18,788 nt of DNA from Flavobacteriaceae bacterium UBA7433 (lineage in GTDB: Bacteria > Bacteroidota > Bacteroidia > Flavobacteriales > Flavobacteriaceae). Numbering within the stretch: position 1 is the first letter of the stretch; each line of letters opens with the position of its first letter. Below, in pieces: positions 7,483-14,749 of the stretch. The notes below the pieces were generated by a model, which worked only from the letters and a program-made list of their open reading frames with translations, ran no database searches and was not told where the DNA came from. Position numbers and translations under genes: made by a program. The stretch covers positions 1 through 18,788 of the forward strand of contig DLQL01000090.1 of assembly GCA_002477565.1 (NCBI GenBank). The letters are read 5' to 3'.

Positions 7483-7486
7483 TCTT

Positions 7487-8035
7487 CTAAGAGTTCGTTG
7501 TTAAATAAACCGTGTCGTTTTCATCTTTTTCTTTCCAATGTACGGAGACAGTTTCGTCGTTGATGACGTCCACTTGTCTTCCTCGATAGTCTGGTTGAAT
7601 AGGTAGGTGTCTGCTAAAGCGCCTGTCAATCAAAACTAGCAATTCAATATGTCTTGGTCTGCCATAGGATTGCAAGGCGGACAGCGCTGCATTGATGCTT
7701 CTTCCAGAAAACAATACATCGTCGACGATCACCACGTTTTTGTCTTCTATCAAAAAGTCAATCTGTGTCGAGTTGGCTTGTAAGGGGGCTTCTCTTCTTC
7801 CAAAGTCATCTCTGTAAAATGTGGTGTCCAATCTCCCTAATTGAATGTTTTGGATTTGGTAATTGTCTTTTAAAAGCAGTGCCAATCTCTCTGCCAAAAA
7901 AGTTCCCCGAGGTTGCAAGCCGATCAAAACGGTGTTTGAAAAATCTCCGTGATTTTCAATTAACTGGCAGGCCAAGCGGTGCAAGATAATTTCAATTTCT
8001 TTAGCGTTGAGAAGTGTTTTATTGCTCATACCCAT
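7487..8035 (-). CDS. pyrR: Bifunctional pyr operon regulator / uracil phosphoribosyltransferase PyrR
   Basis: PyrR is a phosphoribosyltransferase-fold protein. In Gram-positive bacteria it binds pyr mRNA in response to UMP to cause attenuation, and it can also make UMP from uracil and PRPP. The 182 residues include QPRGTFLAERLA near 41-52, the DTTFYRDDF loop near 70-78, and the PRPP-binding motif VIVDDVLFSGRS at about 102-113, all intact. An ATG two codons downstream of the chosen one (8029) is an equally good start, and homologues often begin with MS; the difference is two residues. It is the first gene of the minus-strand unit, with a candidate promoter 27 bases upstream and a leader too short to hold a classical attenuator. 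Whether this PyrR regulates RNA in this phylum is not shown by the sequence. Confidence 0.95.
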   Translation of the reverse strand: MGMSNKTLLNAKEIEIILHRLACQLIENHGDFSNTVLIGLQPRGTFLAERLALLLKDNYQIQNIQLGRLDTTFYRDDFGRREAPLQANSTQIDFLIEDKNVVIVDDVLFSGRSINAALSALQSYGRPRHIELLVLIDRRFSRHLPIQPDYRGRQVDVINDETVSVHWKEKDENDTVYLTTNS

Positions 8036-8061
8036 ATAGCCGAGGCTGTTTTTTTGTAAAA

Positions 8062-8069
8062 CAAATATA
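8062..8069 (-). promoter_or_regulatory. Putative -7 element for the pyrR-pyrB unit
   Basis: Read on the minus strand, TATATTTG matches TAnnTTTG exactly and lies 27 bases before the pyrR ATG at 8035 (33 before the alternative at 8029). The expected TTG box is not obvious at 17-23 bases upstream. If transcription starts about seven bases downstream of the element, the leader is only about 20 bases. Confidence 0.5.
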
Positions 8070-8185
8070 GGTATTTATGTTAATTAAATTGTTAAAAAGA
8101 AAAAGCAATCTTTTGGAGAGTTTGTAGGGCCTTGTTGTATTTTTATAAAATATTGACTTAGTGGTTATACCCTTAACAACAAACT

Positions 8186-9547
8186 ATGGCGTTATCAAGA
8201 TTTGAATCCATGCTCAAAACAAATAAGGTCTACTTCTTTGATTCCTTAGAGTTTGAAGAAATCATTCACCATTACATTGACGACGGCAGGCATTCCCTGG
8301 CAAAGAAAGCCCTTAAGTTAGGATTGGAGCAGCATCCAACTTCCATGACTTTAAAGCTGTTGAAAGCCGAGTTGCATGTCCTGGATGGTGGCTTTCTTGA
8401 AGCTGAAAAACTTTTGAACGAGTTGCAAGCTTTGGAGCCTACAAATGAGGAGGTTTATATTCAAAGAGCTGCAATCTTGTCCAAAAGGAATCATCATCTG
8501 GAGGCCATAGACGCTTTGAAAACGGCAATGCAACATACCAATGACCCTGCAGATGTCTTGTCACTGTTGGCGATGGAGTTTTTGTTTCTAGACAATTTTG
8601 CAGAAGCGCGTTTGCACTTTGAAAAATGTTTGGACTTGGACCCTGAAGACTACGCGTCCTTGTACAACCTGATCTATTGCTATGACATGGATGAAAAACA
8701 TGTAGCGGCCACTGCATACTTAAATAAATATTTGGATGCCAATCCCTATTGTGAAATTGCTTGGCACCAATTGGGAAGGCAATACATGGTAACAAAAGAT
8801 TACAAACAGGCACTCAGAGCTTTCGATTATGCCGTCTTGATCGATGAGTCTTTTATAGGTGGCTATCTTGAAAAAGCCAAAACCTTGGAGCTTTTAAAAC
8901 GCTATAAAGAGGCCATTGAAAACTATGGAGTAACCTTGCAATTAGACGATCCCACTGCTTTTGTATATCAAAGAATTGGTGGTTGTTATCGAAAATTAAA
9001 TCAACATAAAAAAGCAATCGAATTCTACAACAAAGCGGTTGTAGAGGACCCATTGTTGGACAAAGCATGGGTGGCTTTGTCTGAACTTTATTTTGGCAAA
9101 GAAGACTATTCGAAATCTCTTTACTACATCAAAAAGGCAATTTCTATAGACGAGCGCAACGCTCTGTATTGGACAAAATGTGCAGAAATCAATTTGAAAT
9201 TGAGTTTTTACGAGGAGTGCATTGTTGCTTTCAAGCAGTGTCTGAGTATCGAAGAACAAGGGCTTGAAATATGGCTTGCTTTGGTAGACGTCCTTTATTA
9301 TTTAGGCGACTACAAGGAAGCGCTCAAGTACTTGATAAAATCTAAAAACATTTACAAAGAAGCTGCAGCATTGGAGTACCGCTTGTTCGGTTTGTTGATG
9401 GAAGTTGATCAAAGGGAAACAGCATTGATGCATTTAAAAAATGGCTTGGCTTTGGACTTTGAATTTGTTCAAATCGCAAAAGAATTGTTTCCCCATTTTT
9501 TCAAACTGAAAGAAGTAAAATCCATTGTTTTAGCGTTTCAGGAATAA
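8186..9547 (+). CDS. Tetratricopeptide repeat protein
   Basis: This 453-residue protein is built almost entirely of TPR helix pairs, roughly eleven, without signal peptide or membrane segment. It is probably a cytoplasmic scaffold for protein-protein contacts. The canonical W/L-G-Y-A-P pattern is clear in the units ALRAFDYAVLIDESFIGGYL, YKEAIENYGVTLQLDD, HKKAIEFYNKAVVEDPLLDKAW, YSKSLYYIKKAISIDERNALYW and YKEALKYLIKSKNIYKEA. The N-terminal 35 residues (MALSRFESMLKTNKVYFFDS and following) are not TPR. The ATG at 8186 is the first in frame after the spacer shared with pyrR, and no longer start is available. It precedes the tandem DUF368 genes by about 100 bases, which contain a separate promoter. 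The partner is unknown. Confidence 0.93.
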   Translation: MALSRFESMLKTNKVYFFDSLEFEEIIHHYIDDGRHSLAKKALKLGLEQHPTSMTLKLLKAELHVLDGGFLEAEKLLNELQALEPTNEEVYIQRAAILSKRNHHLEAIDALKTAMQHTNDPADVLSLLAMEFLFLDNFAEARLHFEKCLDLDPEDYASLYNLIYCYDMDEKHVAATAYLNKYLDANPYCEIAWHQLGRQYMVTKDYKQALRAFDYAVLIDESFIGGYLEKAKTLELLKRYKEAIENYGVTLQLDDPTAFVYQRIGGCYRKLNQHKKAIEFYNKAVVEDPLLDKAWVALSELYFGKEDYSKSLYYIKKAISIDERNALYWTKCAEINLKLSFYEECIVAFKQCLSIEEQGLEIWLALVDVLYYLGDYKEALKYLIKSKNIYKEAAALEYRLFGLLMEVDQRETALMHLKNGLALDFEFVQIAKELFPHFFKLKEVKSIVLAFQE

Positions 9548-9603
9548 GCGATTTTAACCCCCTGTCTTTAGTCTGTTTTTTTACTTTTACAGACCCGTTT
9601 CTA

Positions 9604-9635
9604 TTGTGTGTTAAAGAGAAATATCAGTACATTTG
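9604..9635 (+). promoter_or_regulatory. Putative promoter of the DUF368-DUF368-aroE unit
   Basis: TTG at 9604-9606 and TACATTTG at 9628-9635 are 21 bases apart, matching the Bacteroidota arrangement TTG-N17-23-TAnnTTTG at both boxes. The element ends 16 bases before the ATG at 9652. It also shows that the in-frame TTG at 9604 is part of a promoter rather than a start codon. Confidence 0.7.
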
Positions 9636-9651
9636 TCAAAACCTCAAACAG

Positions 9652-10587
9652 ATGAAAACAACATTCAAAGATACGTTCCTTTTGTTTTTTAAAGGCATGG
9701 CCATGGGAGCTGCAGATGTTGTGCCAGGGGTCTCTGGTGGAACCATCGCTTTTATTTCAGGAATTTACGAAGAGCTTTTGGAAAGCATCAGTAGCATTAA
9801 TTTTCAAACCCTATCGCTTCTCAAAGAAAAGGGAGTCAAAGCTGTTTGGAAATCAATCCACGGAAATTTTTTGGCCACGTTGTTGGCTGGAATTGCGGTG
9901 AGTGTCGTTTCCTTGGCCAAAGGCATTTCGTATTTGTTAGAAAACGAACCCATCCTGCTGTGGTCTTTCTTTTTTGGTTTGGTATTGGCAAGTGTTTTGT
10001 TTGTCGGCAAACAAATCAAAAAATGGCGACTATCTAGGGGGGTGCTTTTGATGGTGGGAGCAGTTGTAGCCTATTACATCACAATTCTAGAGCCCTTGGT
10101 TTCGCAAGGAGCTTCTCTTTGGTTTTTGTTTTTGTCGGGAGCGTTGGCCATTTGTGCGATGATTTTACCTGGAATTTCAGGTTCTTTTATCCTGGTTTTG
10201 TTGGGGTCCTATAAAATCATTTTAGAGGCCATACATACCCGTGACATGCAAGCCATCGCAACAGTAGGAGTGGGAGCCGTTGTAGGACTTTTGAGCTTTT
10301 CAAAACTGCTAAAATGGCTGTTTTCAAAATACCACGACTTTACCTTGGCAATTTTGACAGGTTTTGTCATCGGATCTTTGAACAAAATATGGCCTTGGAA
10401 AGAAACCTTGACCTGGCGAGTCAATTCTCATGGAGTGGAAGTTCCTCTTTTGCAAAAAAGCATCAGTCCCTTGGTATATGATGGAAATCCCGAATTGCTC
10501 ATGTCAGGTGTTTGTGCTGTCTTTGGCTATTTGGTGATTTTGTTTCTGGAAAAAATACAACAAACAAAAAGTAAGAATGCGCTTTAA
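9652..10587 (+). CDS. DUF368 (PopT-type) polyprenyl-phosphate transporter, paralogue 1
   Basis: DUF368 membrane proteins have been linked, together with the DedA family, to flipping undecaprenyl-phosphate back across the cytoplasmic membrane so it can be reused for peptidoglycan and surface polymers. This copy is 311 residues with about eight to nine hydrophobic segments. Both internal halves carry the family signature: GAADVVPGVSGGT with D22 and P25, and a second block ILPGISGSFILVLLG with P173, consistent with an inverted-repeat fold. The ATG at 9652 is preferred over the in-frame TTG at 9604, because a full promoter lies between them and the first residues (MKTTFKDTFLLFFKGMAMG) run straight into the first helix. 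A second DUF368 gene starts 36 bases downstream. Family assignment is sure; the transport role is from family knowledge. Confidence 0.92.
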   Translation: MKTTFKDTFLLFFKGMAMGAADVVPGVSGGTIAFISGIYEELLESISSINFQTLSLLKEKGVKAVWKSIHGNFLATLLAGIAVSVVSLAKGISYLLENEPILLWSFFFGLVLASVLFVGKQIKKWRLSRGVLLMVGAVVAYYITILEPLVSQGASLWFLFLSGALAICAMILPGISGSFILVLLGSYKIILEAIHTRDMQAIATVGVGAVVGLLSFSKLLKWLFSKYHDFTLAILTGFVIGSLNKIWPWKETLTWRVNSHGVEVPLLQKSISPLVYDGNPELLMSGVCAVFGYLVILFLEKIQQTKSKNAL

Positions 10588-10623
10588 GTTGTAAATTAGA
10601 GTTTTGTTTTAAATGTCGGGCTT

Positions 10624-11670
10624 ATGAACAACAGACCTAAAGTAGCTGAGAAAGTTGTCCTTTTTTTAAAGGGCTTGGCAATGGGAACGGCTAACAAAGT
10701 TCCCGGAGTTTCTGGTGGTGCTGTCGCTTTTGTTTTGGGCTTTTACGAAGAACTAATTTACACCTTTCAAAAAATAAATTTAAAAGCCTTGAAACTCCTT
10801 CTAAACGGGCGTTTCAAAAGTTTGTTTGCCTATCTCAACACGTCATTTTTGATTCTGGTAATGGGGGGGAGTCTCTTTAGTTATTTCAGTGTTTCCATTC
10901 TCTTAGATTACCTCTTAAGGAATTACGAATTGTATGTGTGGAGTAGTTTTTTTGGAATGATTATCGGGTCCGTTTATTACATCAGTAAAAAATACGATTC
11001 TTGGAATTTTAAAAATTTCTTATTCGTTTTGTTTGGCGTAGCTGTCGGATTGTCCCTTAGTTTTATGCCTCCTGCTAAGGAGAACAGCAATTTGTGGTTT
11101 GTCTTTTTTTGTGGAGTGGTGGGCGTTAGTGGGATGACCTTGCCAGGGCTTTCAGGGTCTTTTATCTTGATGCTTTTGGGCAATTATGTCTTGTTACTTG
11201 TGGCAACTGTCAATGTTGTTTTTAGAGTGTTTATGGCACTTCTAAGTGGGGACTTCCAAGTTTTAGAGATTCCATCAAACATACAGTATTTAAAAATAGC
11301 GGGAACTTTTTTTGTGGGCTCTTTTTTTGGACTTGTTTCCTTTTCGCACGTATTGAGTTATGTTTTGAAAAAATGGTCATCAATAGTAACCGCTTTGATC
11401 ATAGGCTTTATATCCGGTTCCTTAGGAATTGTATGGCCATGGAAAAAGCCTGTTTATGTCAAAGAAAACGATTTGATGCACCATGGACTCGAAGGGGAAA
11501 TGATTTTAGAAAACTACAAACGCTATGTTCCCAATGCCGATGACATTGAAACATGGATTGCAATCGGATTCATTCTTTTAGGAATCGCAATCGTAGTAGG
11601 AATCGATATGTACGAGCGTAAAAACAAAAAGAACGATGCAAAAACTGCAACACAAAAAAGACCCGTTTAG
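10624..11670 (+). CDS. DUF368 (PopT-type) polyprenyl-phosphate transporter, paralogue 2
   Basis: This second, 348-residue DUF368 protein is clearly paralogous to its neighbour but diverged. The first signature reads GTANKVPGVSGGAV: the acidic residue of the usual A-D-x-V-P is N24, and the T after GG is A33. The second signature TLPGLSGSFILMLLG (P174) is intact. A longer soluble loop before the last helix (KPVYVKENDLMHHGLEGEMI and following, about residues 275-310) and a basic C-terminal tail (ERKNKKNDAKTATQKRP) are extra relative to copy 1. The gene starts 36 bases after copy 1 and ends 23 bases before aroE with no promoter visible, so the three are probably one transcript. It may have a different lipid carrier or may work with copy 1. 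The altered residue makes identical activity uncertain. Confidence 0.9.
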   Translation: MNNRPKVAEKVVLFLKGLAMGTANKVPGVSGGAVAFVLGFYEELIYTFQKINLKALKLLLNGRFKSLFAYLNTSFLILVMGGSLFSYFSVSILLDYLLRNYELYVWSSFFGMIIGSVYYISKKYDSWNFKNFLFVLFGVAVGLSLSFMPPAKENSNLWFVFFCGVVGVSGMTLPGLSGSFILMLLGNYVLLLVATVNVVFRVFMALLSGDFQVLEIPSNIQYLKIAGTFFVGSFFGLVSFSHVLSYVLKKWSSIVTALIIGFISGSLGIVWPWKKPVYVKENDLMHHGLEGEMILENYKRYVPNADDIETWIAIGFILLGIAIVVGIDMYERKNKKNDAKTATQKRPV

Positions 11671-11693
11671 GGTTGCTTAAAATTTGAATAAAA

Positions 11694-12440
11694 ATGAATA
11701 CAAAAAAACGTTTTGGATTGTTGGGAAAAAACATATCCTATTCTTTTTCCAAAGCTCATTTTTCAAAGAAATTTGAAAAATTAGCGCTGCACAACCACAG
11801 TTATGAAAATTTTGATTTGGAAAATATTCAAGATTTTCCCGAGATTTTCAAGGGAGATTCAGCAGGTCTGATTGGATTGAATGTCACCATCCCATATAAA
11901 GAAAAAGTGGCAGAATATTTGGATGCCATAGACGAAGATGCGGCAACTATTGGGGCGATCAATACCATTAAAATGGAAGCTTCAGGAAGGAAAGTAGGTT
12001 ACAATACAGATGTCTACGGTTTTAAAAACTCCTTGTTGCCTTTGTTGCAAACACATCACAAAAAAGCTTTGATTTTAGGTACTGGGGGCGCTTCCAAGGC
12101 CGTGGCTTTTGCATTTGATCAACTCGGCATCTCGTATGTGTTTGTATCTCGAACTCCAAGCCTACACCAATTGTCCTACAAAGCGTTGAATGCAGAACTG
12201 ATGAAAACACATCACATTCTTGTCAATTGCTCCCCTCTCGGGACTTCTCCGAATACGGCATTGTGTCCCGAGATTCCTTATGCATCTTTGACCGAAAAAC
12301 ACTTGTTGTACGATTTGATATACAATCCCGCTGAAACAACCTTTTTAAGACGCGGCAAAGAGCAGGGAGCTTCCATAAAAAATGGGTTGGAGATGTTGGA
12401 ATTGCAAGCTGAAAAGTCCTGGGAGATTTGGAATGATTGA
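11694..12440 (+). CDS. aroE: Shikimate dehydrogenase
   Basis: AroE reduces 3-dehydroshikimate to shikimate with NADPH in the pathway to chorismate and aromatic amino acids. The 248-residue protein is slightly shorter than the E. coli enzyme (272). The substrate serines in ISYSFS (S17, S19), the NVTIPYK block at 63-69 with the catalytic lysine K69, GAINTIK near 89, and GYNTD at 102-106 with D106 are all present. So are the NADP-binding loop GTGGASKA starting near 129, NCSPLGTSP and the final GLEMLELQA helix. The first motif deviates from the common P-x-x-H-S form. The ATG at 11694 is immediately before the first strand. It lies 23 bases after the second DUF368 gene; there is no metabolic link I can see beyond shared transcription. 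Confidence 0.96.
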   Translation: MNTKKRFGLLGKNISYSFSKAHFSKKFEKLALHNHSYENFDLENIQDFPEIFKGDSAGLIGLNVTIPYKEKVAEYLDAIDEDAATIGAINTIKMEASGRKVGYNTDVYGFKNSLLPLLQTHHKKALILGTGGASKAVAFAFDQLGISYVFVSRTPSLHQLSYKALNAELMKTHHILVNCSPLGTSPNTALCPEIPYASLTEKHLLYDLIYNPAETTFLRRGKEQGASIKNGLEMLELQAEKSWEIWND

Positions 12441-12512
12441 ATTATTCAGACTTTTTATCAAAGAGTTTTTAATGTTTCAAACAAAGGCTCAGTGTTTTGA
12501 AAGTTTATTATT

Positions 12513-12542
12513 TTGATGATTCAAATGCTATTGGTATCTTTA
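12513..12542 (+). promoter_or_regulatory. Putative promoter of the DUF349 gene
   Basis: TTG (12513-12515) and TATCTTTA (12535-12542, seven of eight positions against TAnnTTTG) are separated by 19 bases, within the Bacteroidota range, and lie in the 138-base gap after aroE, 36 bases before the ATG. An inverted repeat ATTGGT-N8-ACCAAT (12530-12549) covers the -7 element and could be an operator. Confidence 0.45.
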
Positions 12543-12578
12543 AACCAATTATAATATAGGAACTTTAAACACATTGCG

Positions 12579-14666
12579 ATGTTAGATGCTACAAATCAAA
12601 ATTTACCAGAGGAAAAAAACGAGAAAACTTCAGCAAAAACTACTCAACAAGAAAGCAGTACTTCTCCTGAAAAACAAGAAGAAAACCCAGAGGAAGAGGT
12701 GGTTTTGGAAGTTAAATCCGACACGTCGACTGAGCTTCAGGAGGCAGGAGATACCGTATCGGAAAACACCAATAGTGAATTGAAACAAGTAGAAGTAGCA
12801 GCATCAGAAGAGGCCAAAAGTCACTTGAATCAAATAGAAGCAGCTGGATTCATCGAAGGCGAAAAGGAGGTTCTTACCAAGCCCACAGCCAAAGCGGCAT
12901 CAGTTCAGGTTTCAGAGGTGGAAGCTGTAGAGAGTGAAAAACCCGAAAAGCCCCTTCCTGAGCCAAAATTGAATTTGGCAGCGTTGGATTTGGAAGCCTT
13001 GGTCAAAGAACTTGATAAAACGACTCAAAATTCCAATGTTGCTGCGATCAAGTCCAATGTTGAGGAAATCAAAAAGGTGTTTGATGAAAAATTCAGTGTT
13101 TTATTAGCTGAGAAAAAAGCCAAATTTCTTGAAGAAGGAGGCGCGTCTATTGATTTTTATTTTTCCAGTCCACTCAAAGTGACGTTCAATGAACTGATGG
13201 CGAACTACAAAGCAAAAAGAAAAGCCCATTACGACGCTCTTGATGTCCAGTTGAAAGAAAATTTAAACAAGCGGATTGCTGCCATTGACGCGCTAAAAGA
13301 AATTATTGACAAGGCAGATGCGAAGACCATGTACAATGATTTCAAACAACTTCAGCATACCTGGAAAGCCATTGGCCCTGTGCCGAGAACCAAATACAAT
13401 ACGACGTGGAGGAATTACCATCACCATGTAGAACGCTTCTATGATTTGTTGCATCTCAACAAAGACCTCCGCGAGTTGGATTTGAAGCACAACTTAGAAG
13501 AAAAGTTAAAAATTGTAGCCCGTGCAGAGCATCTAAGCGAACAAGCTGATTTGGAGTCTGCGTTCAAAGAATTGCAAGTACTCCATAAAAAATGGAAAGA
13601 AGAACTCGGGCCCGTATCAAAAGAATTGAGTGAAGAAATTTGGCAAAAGTTCAGTGTGGCTACCAAAAAGATACACAACAAAAGGGATGTCTTTTTTGAG
13701 GGTCAAAAAACACAGTATGAAGAAAATCTAAAGTTAAAAATTGCGGTTATTGAAACCTTGGAAGTTTTCGATACAGCCAATAACAAAACCCATTCTGATT
13801 GGCAACGAAGCATCAAAGAATTTGAGGCAGTTCGAGAAACCTTTTTCAAAATAGGAAAAGTTCCGCGTCAAAAAAGCCAACAAATATGGGGGCATTTGAA
13901 AACCACTACCAAAAAGTTCAACCATGCTAAAAATGCTTTTTACAAAGAATTGAACCATATGCAACAGGAGAATCTCCAAAAAAAGTTGGCTTTGGTTGCA
14001 TTGGCAACTTCACTAAAAGACAGCGAGGAGTATCAGCATGCATCAAGTGAGATGAAACGCATACAGGCCGAATGGAAAACGATCGGGCACGTGCCTAGAA
14101 AGTTCTCAGATAAAATATGGAAAGAGTTCAAAGGAGCTTGCAATCACTATTTTGATCGCGTTCACAAAATTCAAGACAGTGGTTCTGTTGCGGAACAAGA
14201 AGCTTTGGCAACCAAAAAAGAGTTTTTACAACAAATACAAGGAGTTTATGGCAATTCAGACATCGACATTGAAGAGGTCAAAGCGTATTTGAAAACCTGG
14301 AAGAACATTGGAAGGGTTCCCAGAAAAGAAAAGGCCATAGAGGTAGAATTCAACAAAGCCATAGAAATTTTGTTTGAACAACTTGAAGTTAGTGGAGAGG
14401 ACCTTGTCTTGATGAAATACAAAATAAAAATGGATGCTATTTCGTTAGACAACCCTCGTAAAATTGAAGGAGAAATCCAGTTTGTGAGAAAGAAAGTCGA
14501 TGAAATCACCAAAGAAATCAAGCAGTTGGAAAACAACATTAGTTTTATTTCAAATGCGACTGACGACAATCCATTGGTGGTAAACGTTAAAGAATCCATT
14601 GCAAAAAATTCCAACACATTGATTTTGTGGAAACAAAAACTAAGTTTTTTAAGAGGATTGCTGTAA
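12579..14666 (+). CDS. DUF349 repeat protein, large coiled-coil protein with acidic N-terminal region
   Basis: This 695-residue cytoplasmic protein contains five copies of the DUF349 helical repeat, near residues 245-295, 323-375, 405-455, 483-533 and 563-608. Each is centred on a W-K-x-I-G-x-V-P-R-like motif: WKAIGPVPR, WKEELGPVSK, FFKIGKVPR, WKTIGHVPR and WKNIGRVPR. Copy 2 has a one-residue insertion and both 2 and 3 are degenerate. The first 130 residues are acidic low-complexity sequence rich in E, S, T and K and probably disordered. The last 80 residues form a coiled coil. DUF349 proteins have no agreed biochemical role in Bacteroidota; coiled, highly charged repeats suggest a nucleic-acid or ribosome scaffold, which is a guess. 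The ATG at 12579 is the only good start. A perfect bidirectional terminator follows. Confidence 0.92.
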   Translation: MLDATNQNLPEEKNEKTSAKTTQQESSTSPEKQEENPEEEVVLEVKSDTSTELQEAGDTVSENTNSELKQVEVAASEEAKSHLNQIEAAGFIEGEKEVLTKPTAKAASVQVSEVEAVESEKPEKPLPEPKLNLAALDLEALVKELDKTTQNSNVAAIKSNVEEIKKVFDEKFSVLLAEKKAKFLEEGGASIDFYFSSPLKVTFNELMANYKAKRKAHYDALDVQLKENLNKRIAAIDALKEIIDKADAKTMYNDFKQLQHTWKAIGPVPRTKYNTTWRNYHHHVERFYDLLHLNKDLRELDLKHNLEEKLKIVARAEHLSEQADLESAFKELQVLHKKWKEELGPVSKELSEEIWQKFSVATKKIHNKRDVFFEGQKTQYEENLKLKIAVIETLEVFDTANNKTHSDWQRSIKEFEAVRETFFKIGKVPRQKSQQIWGHLKTTTKKFNHAKNAFYKELNHMQQENLQKKLALVALATSLKDSEEYQHASSEMKRIQAEWKTIGHVPRKFSDKIWKEFKGACNHYFDRVHKIQDSGSVAEQEALATKKEFLQQIQGVYGNSDIDIEEVKAYLKTWKNIGRVPRKEKAIEVEFNKAIEILFEQLEVSGEDLVLMKYKIKMDAISLDNPRKIEGEIQFVRKKVDEITKEIKQLENNISFISNATDDNPLVVNVKESIAKNSNTLILWKQKLSFLRGLL

Positions 14667-14696
14667 GAACCTTTTTGTTTTGAATTGATAGTTCAT

Positions 14697-14727
14697 AAAA
14701 AAACCCTTCCAATGGAAGGGTTTTTTT
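14697..14727. terminator. Bidirectional intrinsic terminator between DUF349 and zinc-ribbon-like genes
   Basis: Seven A, then CCCTTCC, loop AAT, GGAAGGG, then seven T: the stem is seven G/C-rich pairs extended by seven A-T pairs, and it reads as an intrinsic terminator on either strand. It lies 30 bases after the DUF349 stop (plus) and 22 bases after the stop of the convergent minus-strand gene, so it ends both transcripts. Confidence 0.95.
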
Positions 14728-14749
14728 ATGTGATTGACAGAAGTAAAAG

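Noticed and set aside
8110..8185. Promoter for the TPR gene
   Set aside because: TTG codons and AT-rich blocks occur, including the near-palindrome at 8138-8152, but no TAnnTTTG with proper spacing to a TTG box was found.
9571..9594. GTCTGT/ACAGAC inverted repeat after the TPR gene as a terminator
   Set aside because: Six pairs around a 12-base loop and no T tract after the stem on either strand.
12475..12502. TTTCAAA-CA ... TG-TTTTGAAA imperfect repeat after aroE as a terminator
   Set aside because: AT-rich stem with a bulge and no uninterrupted T run after it.
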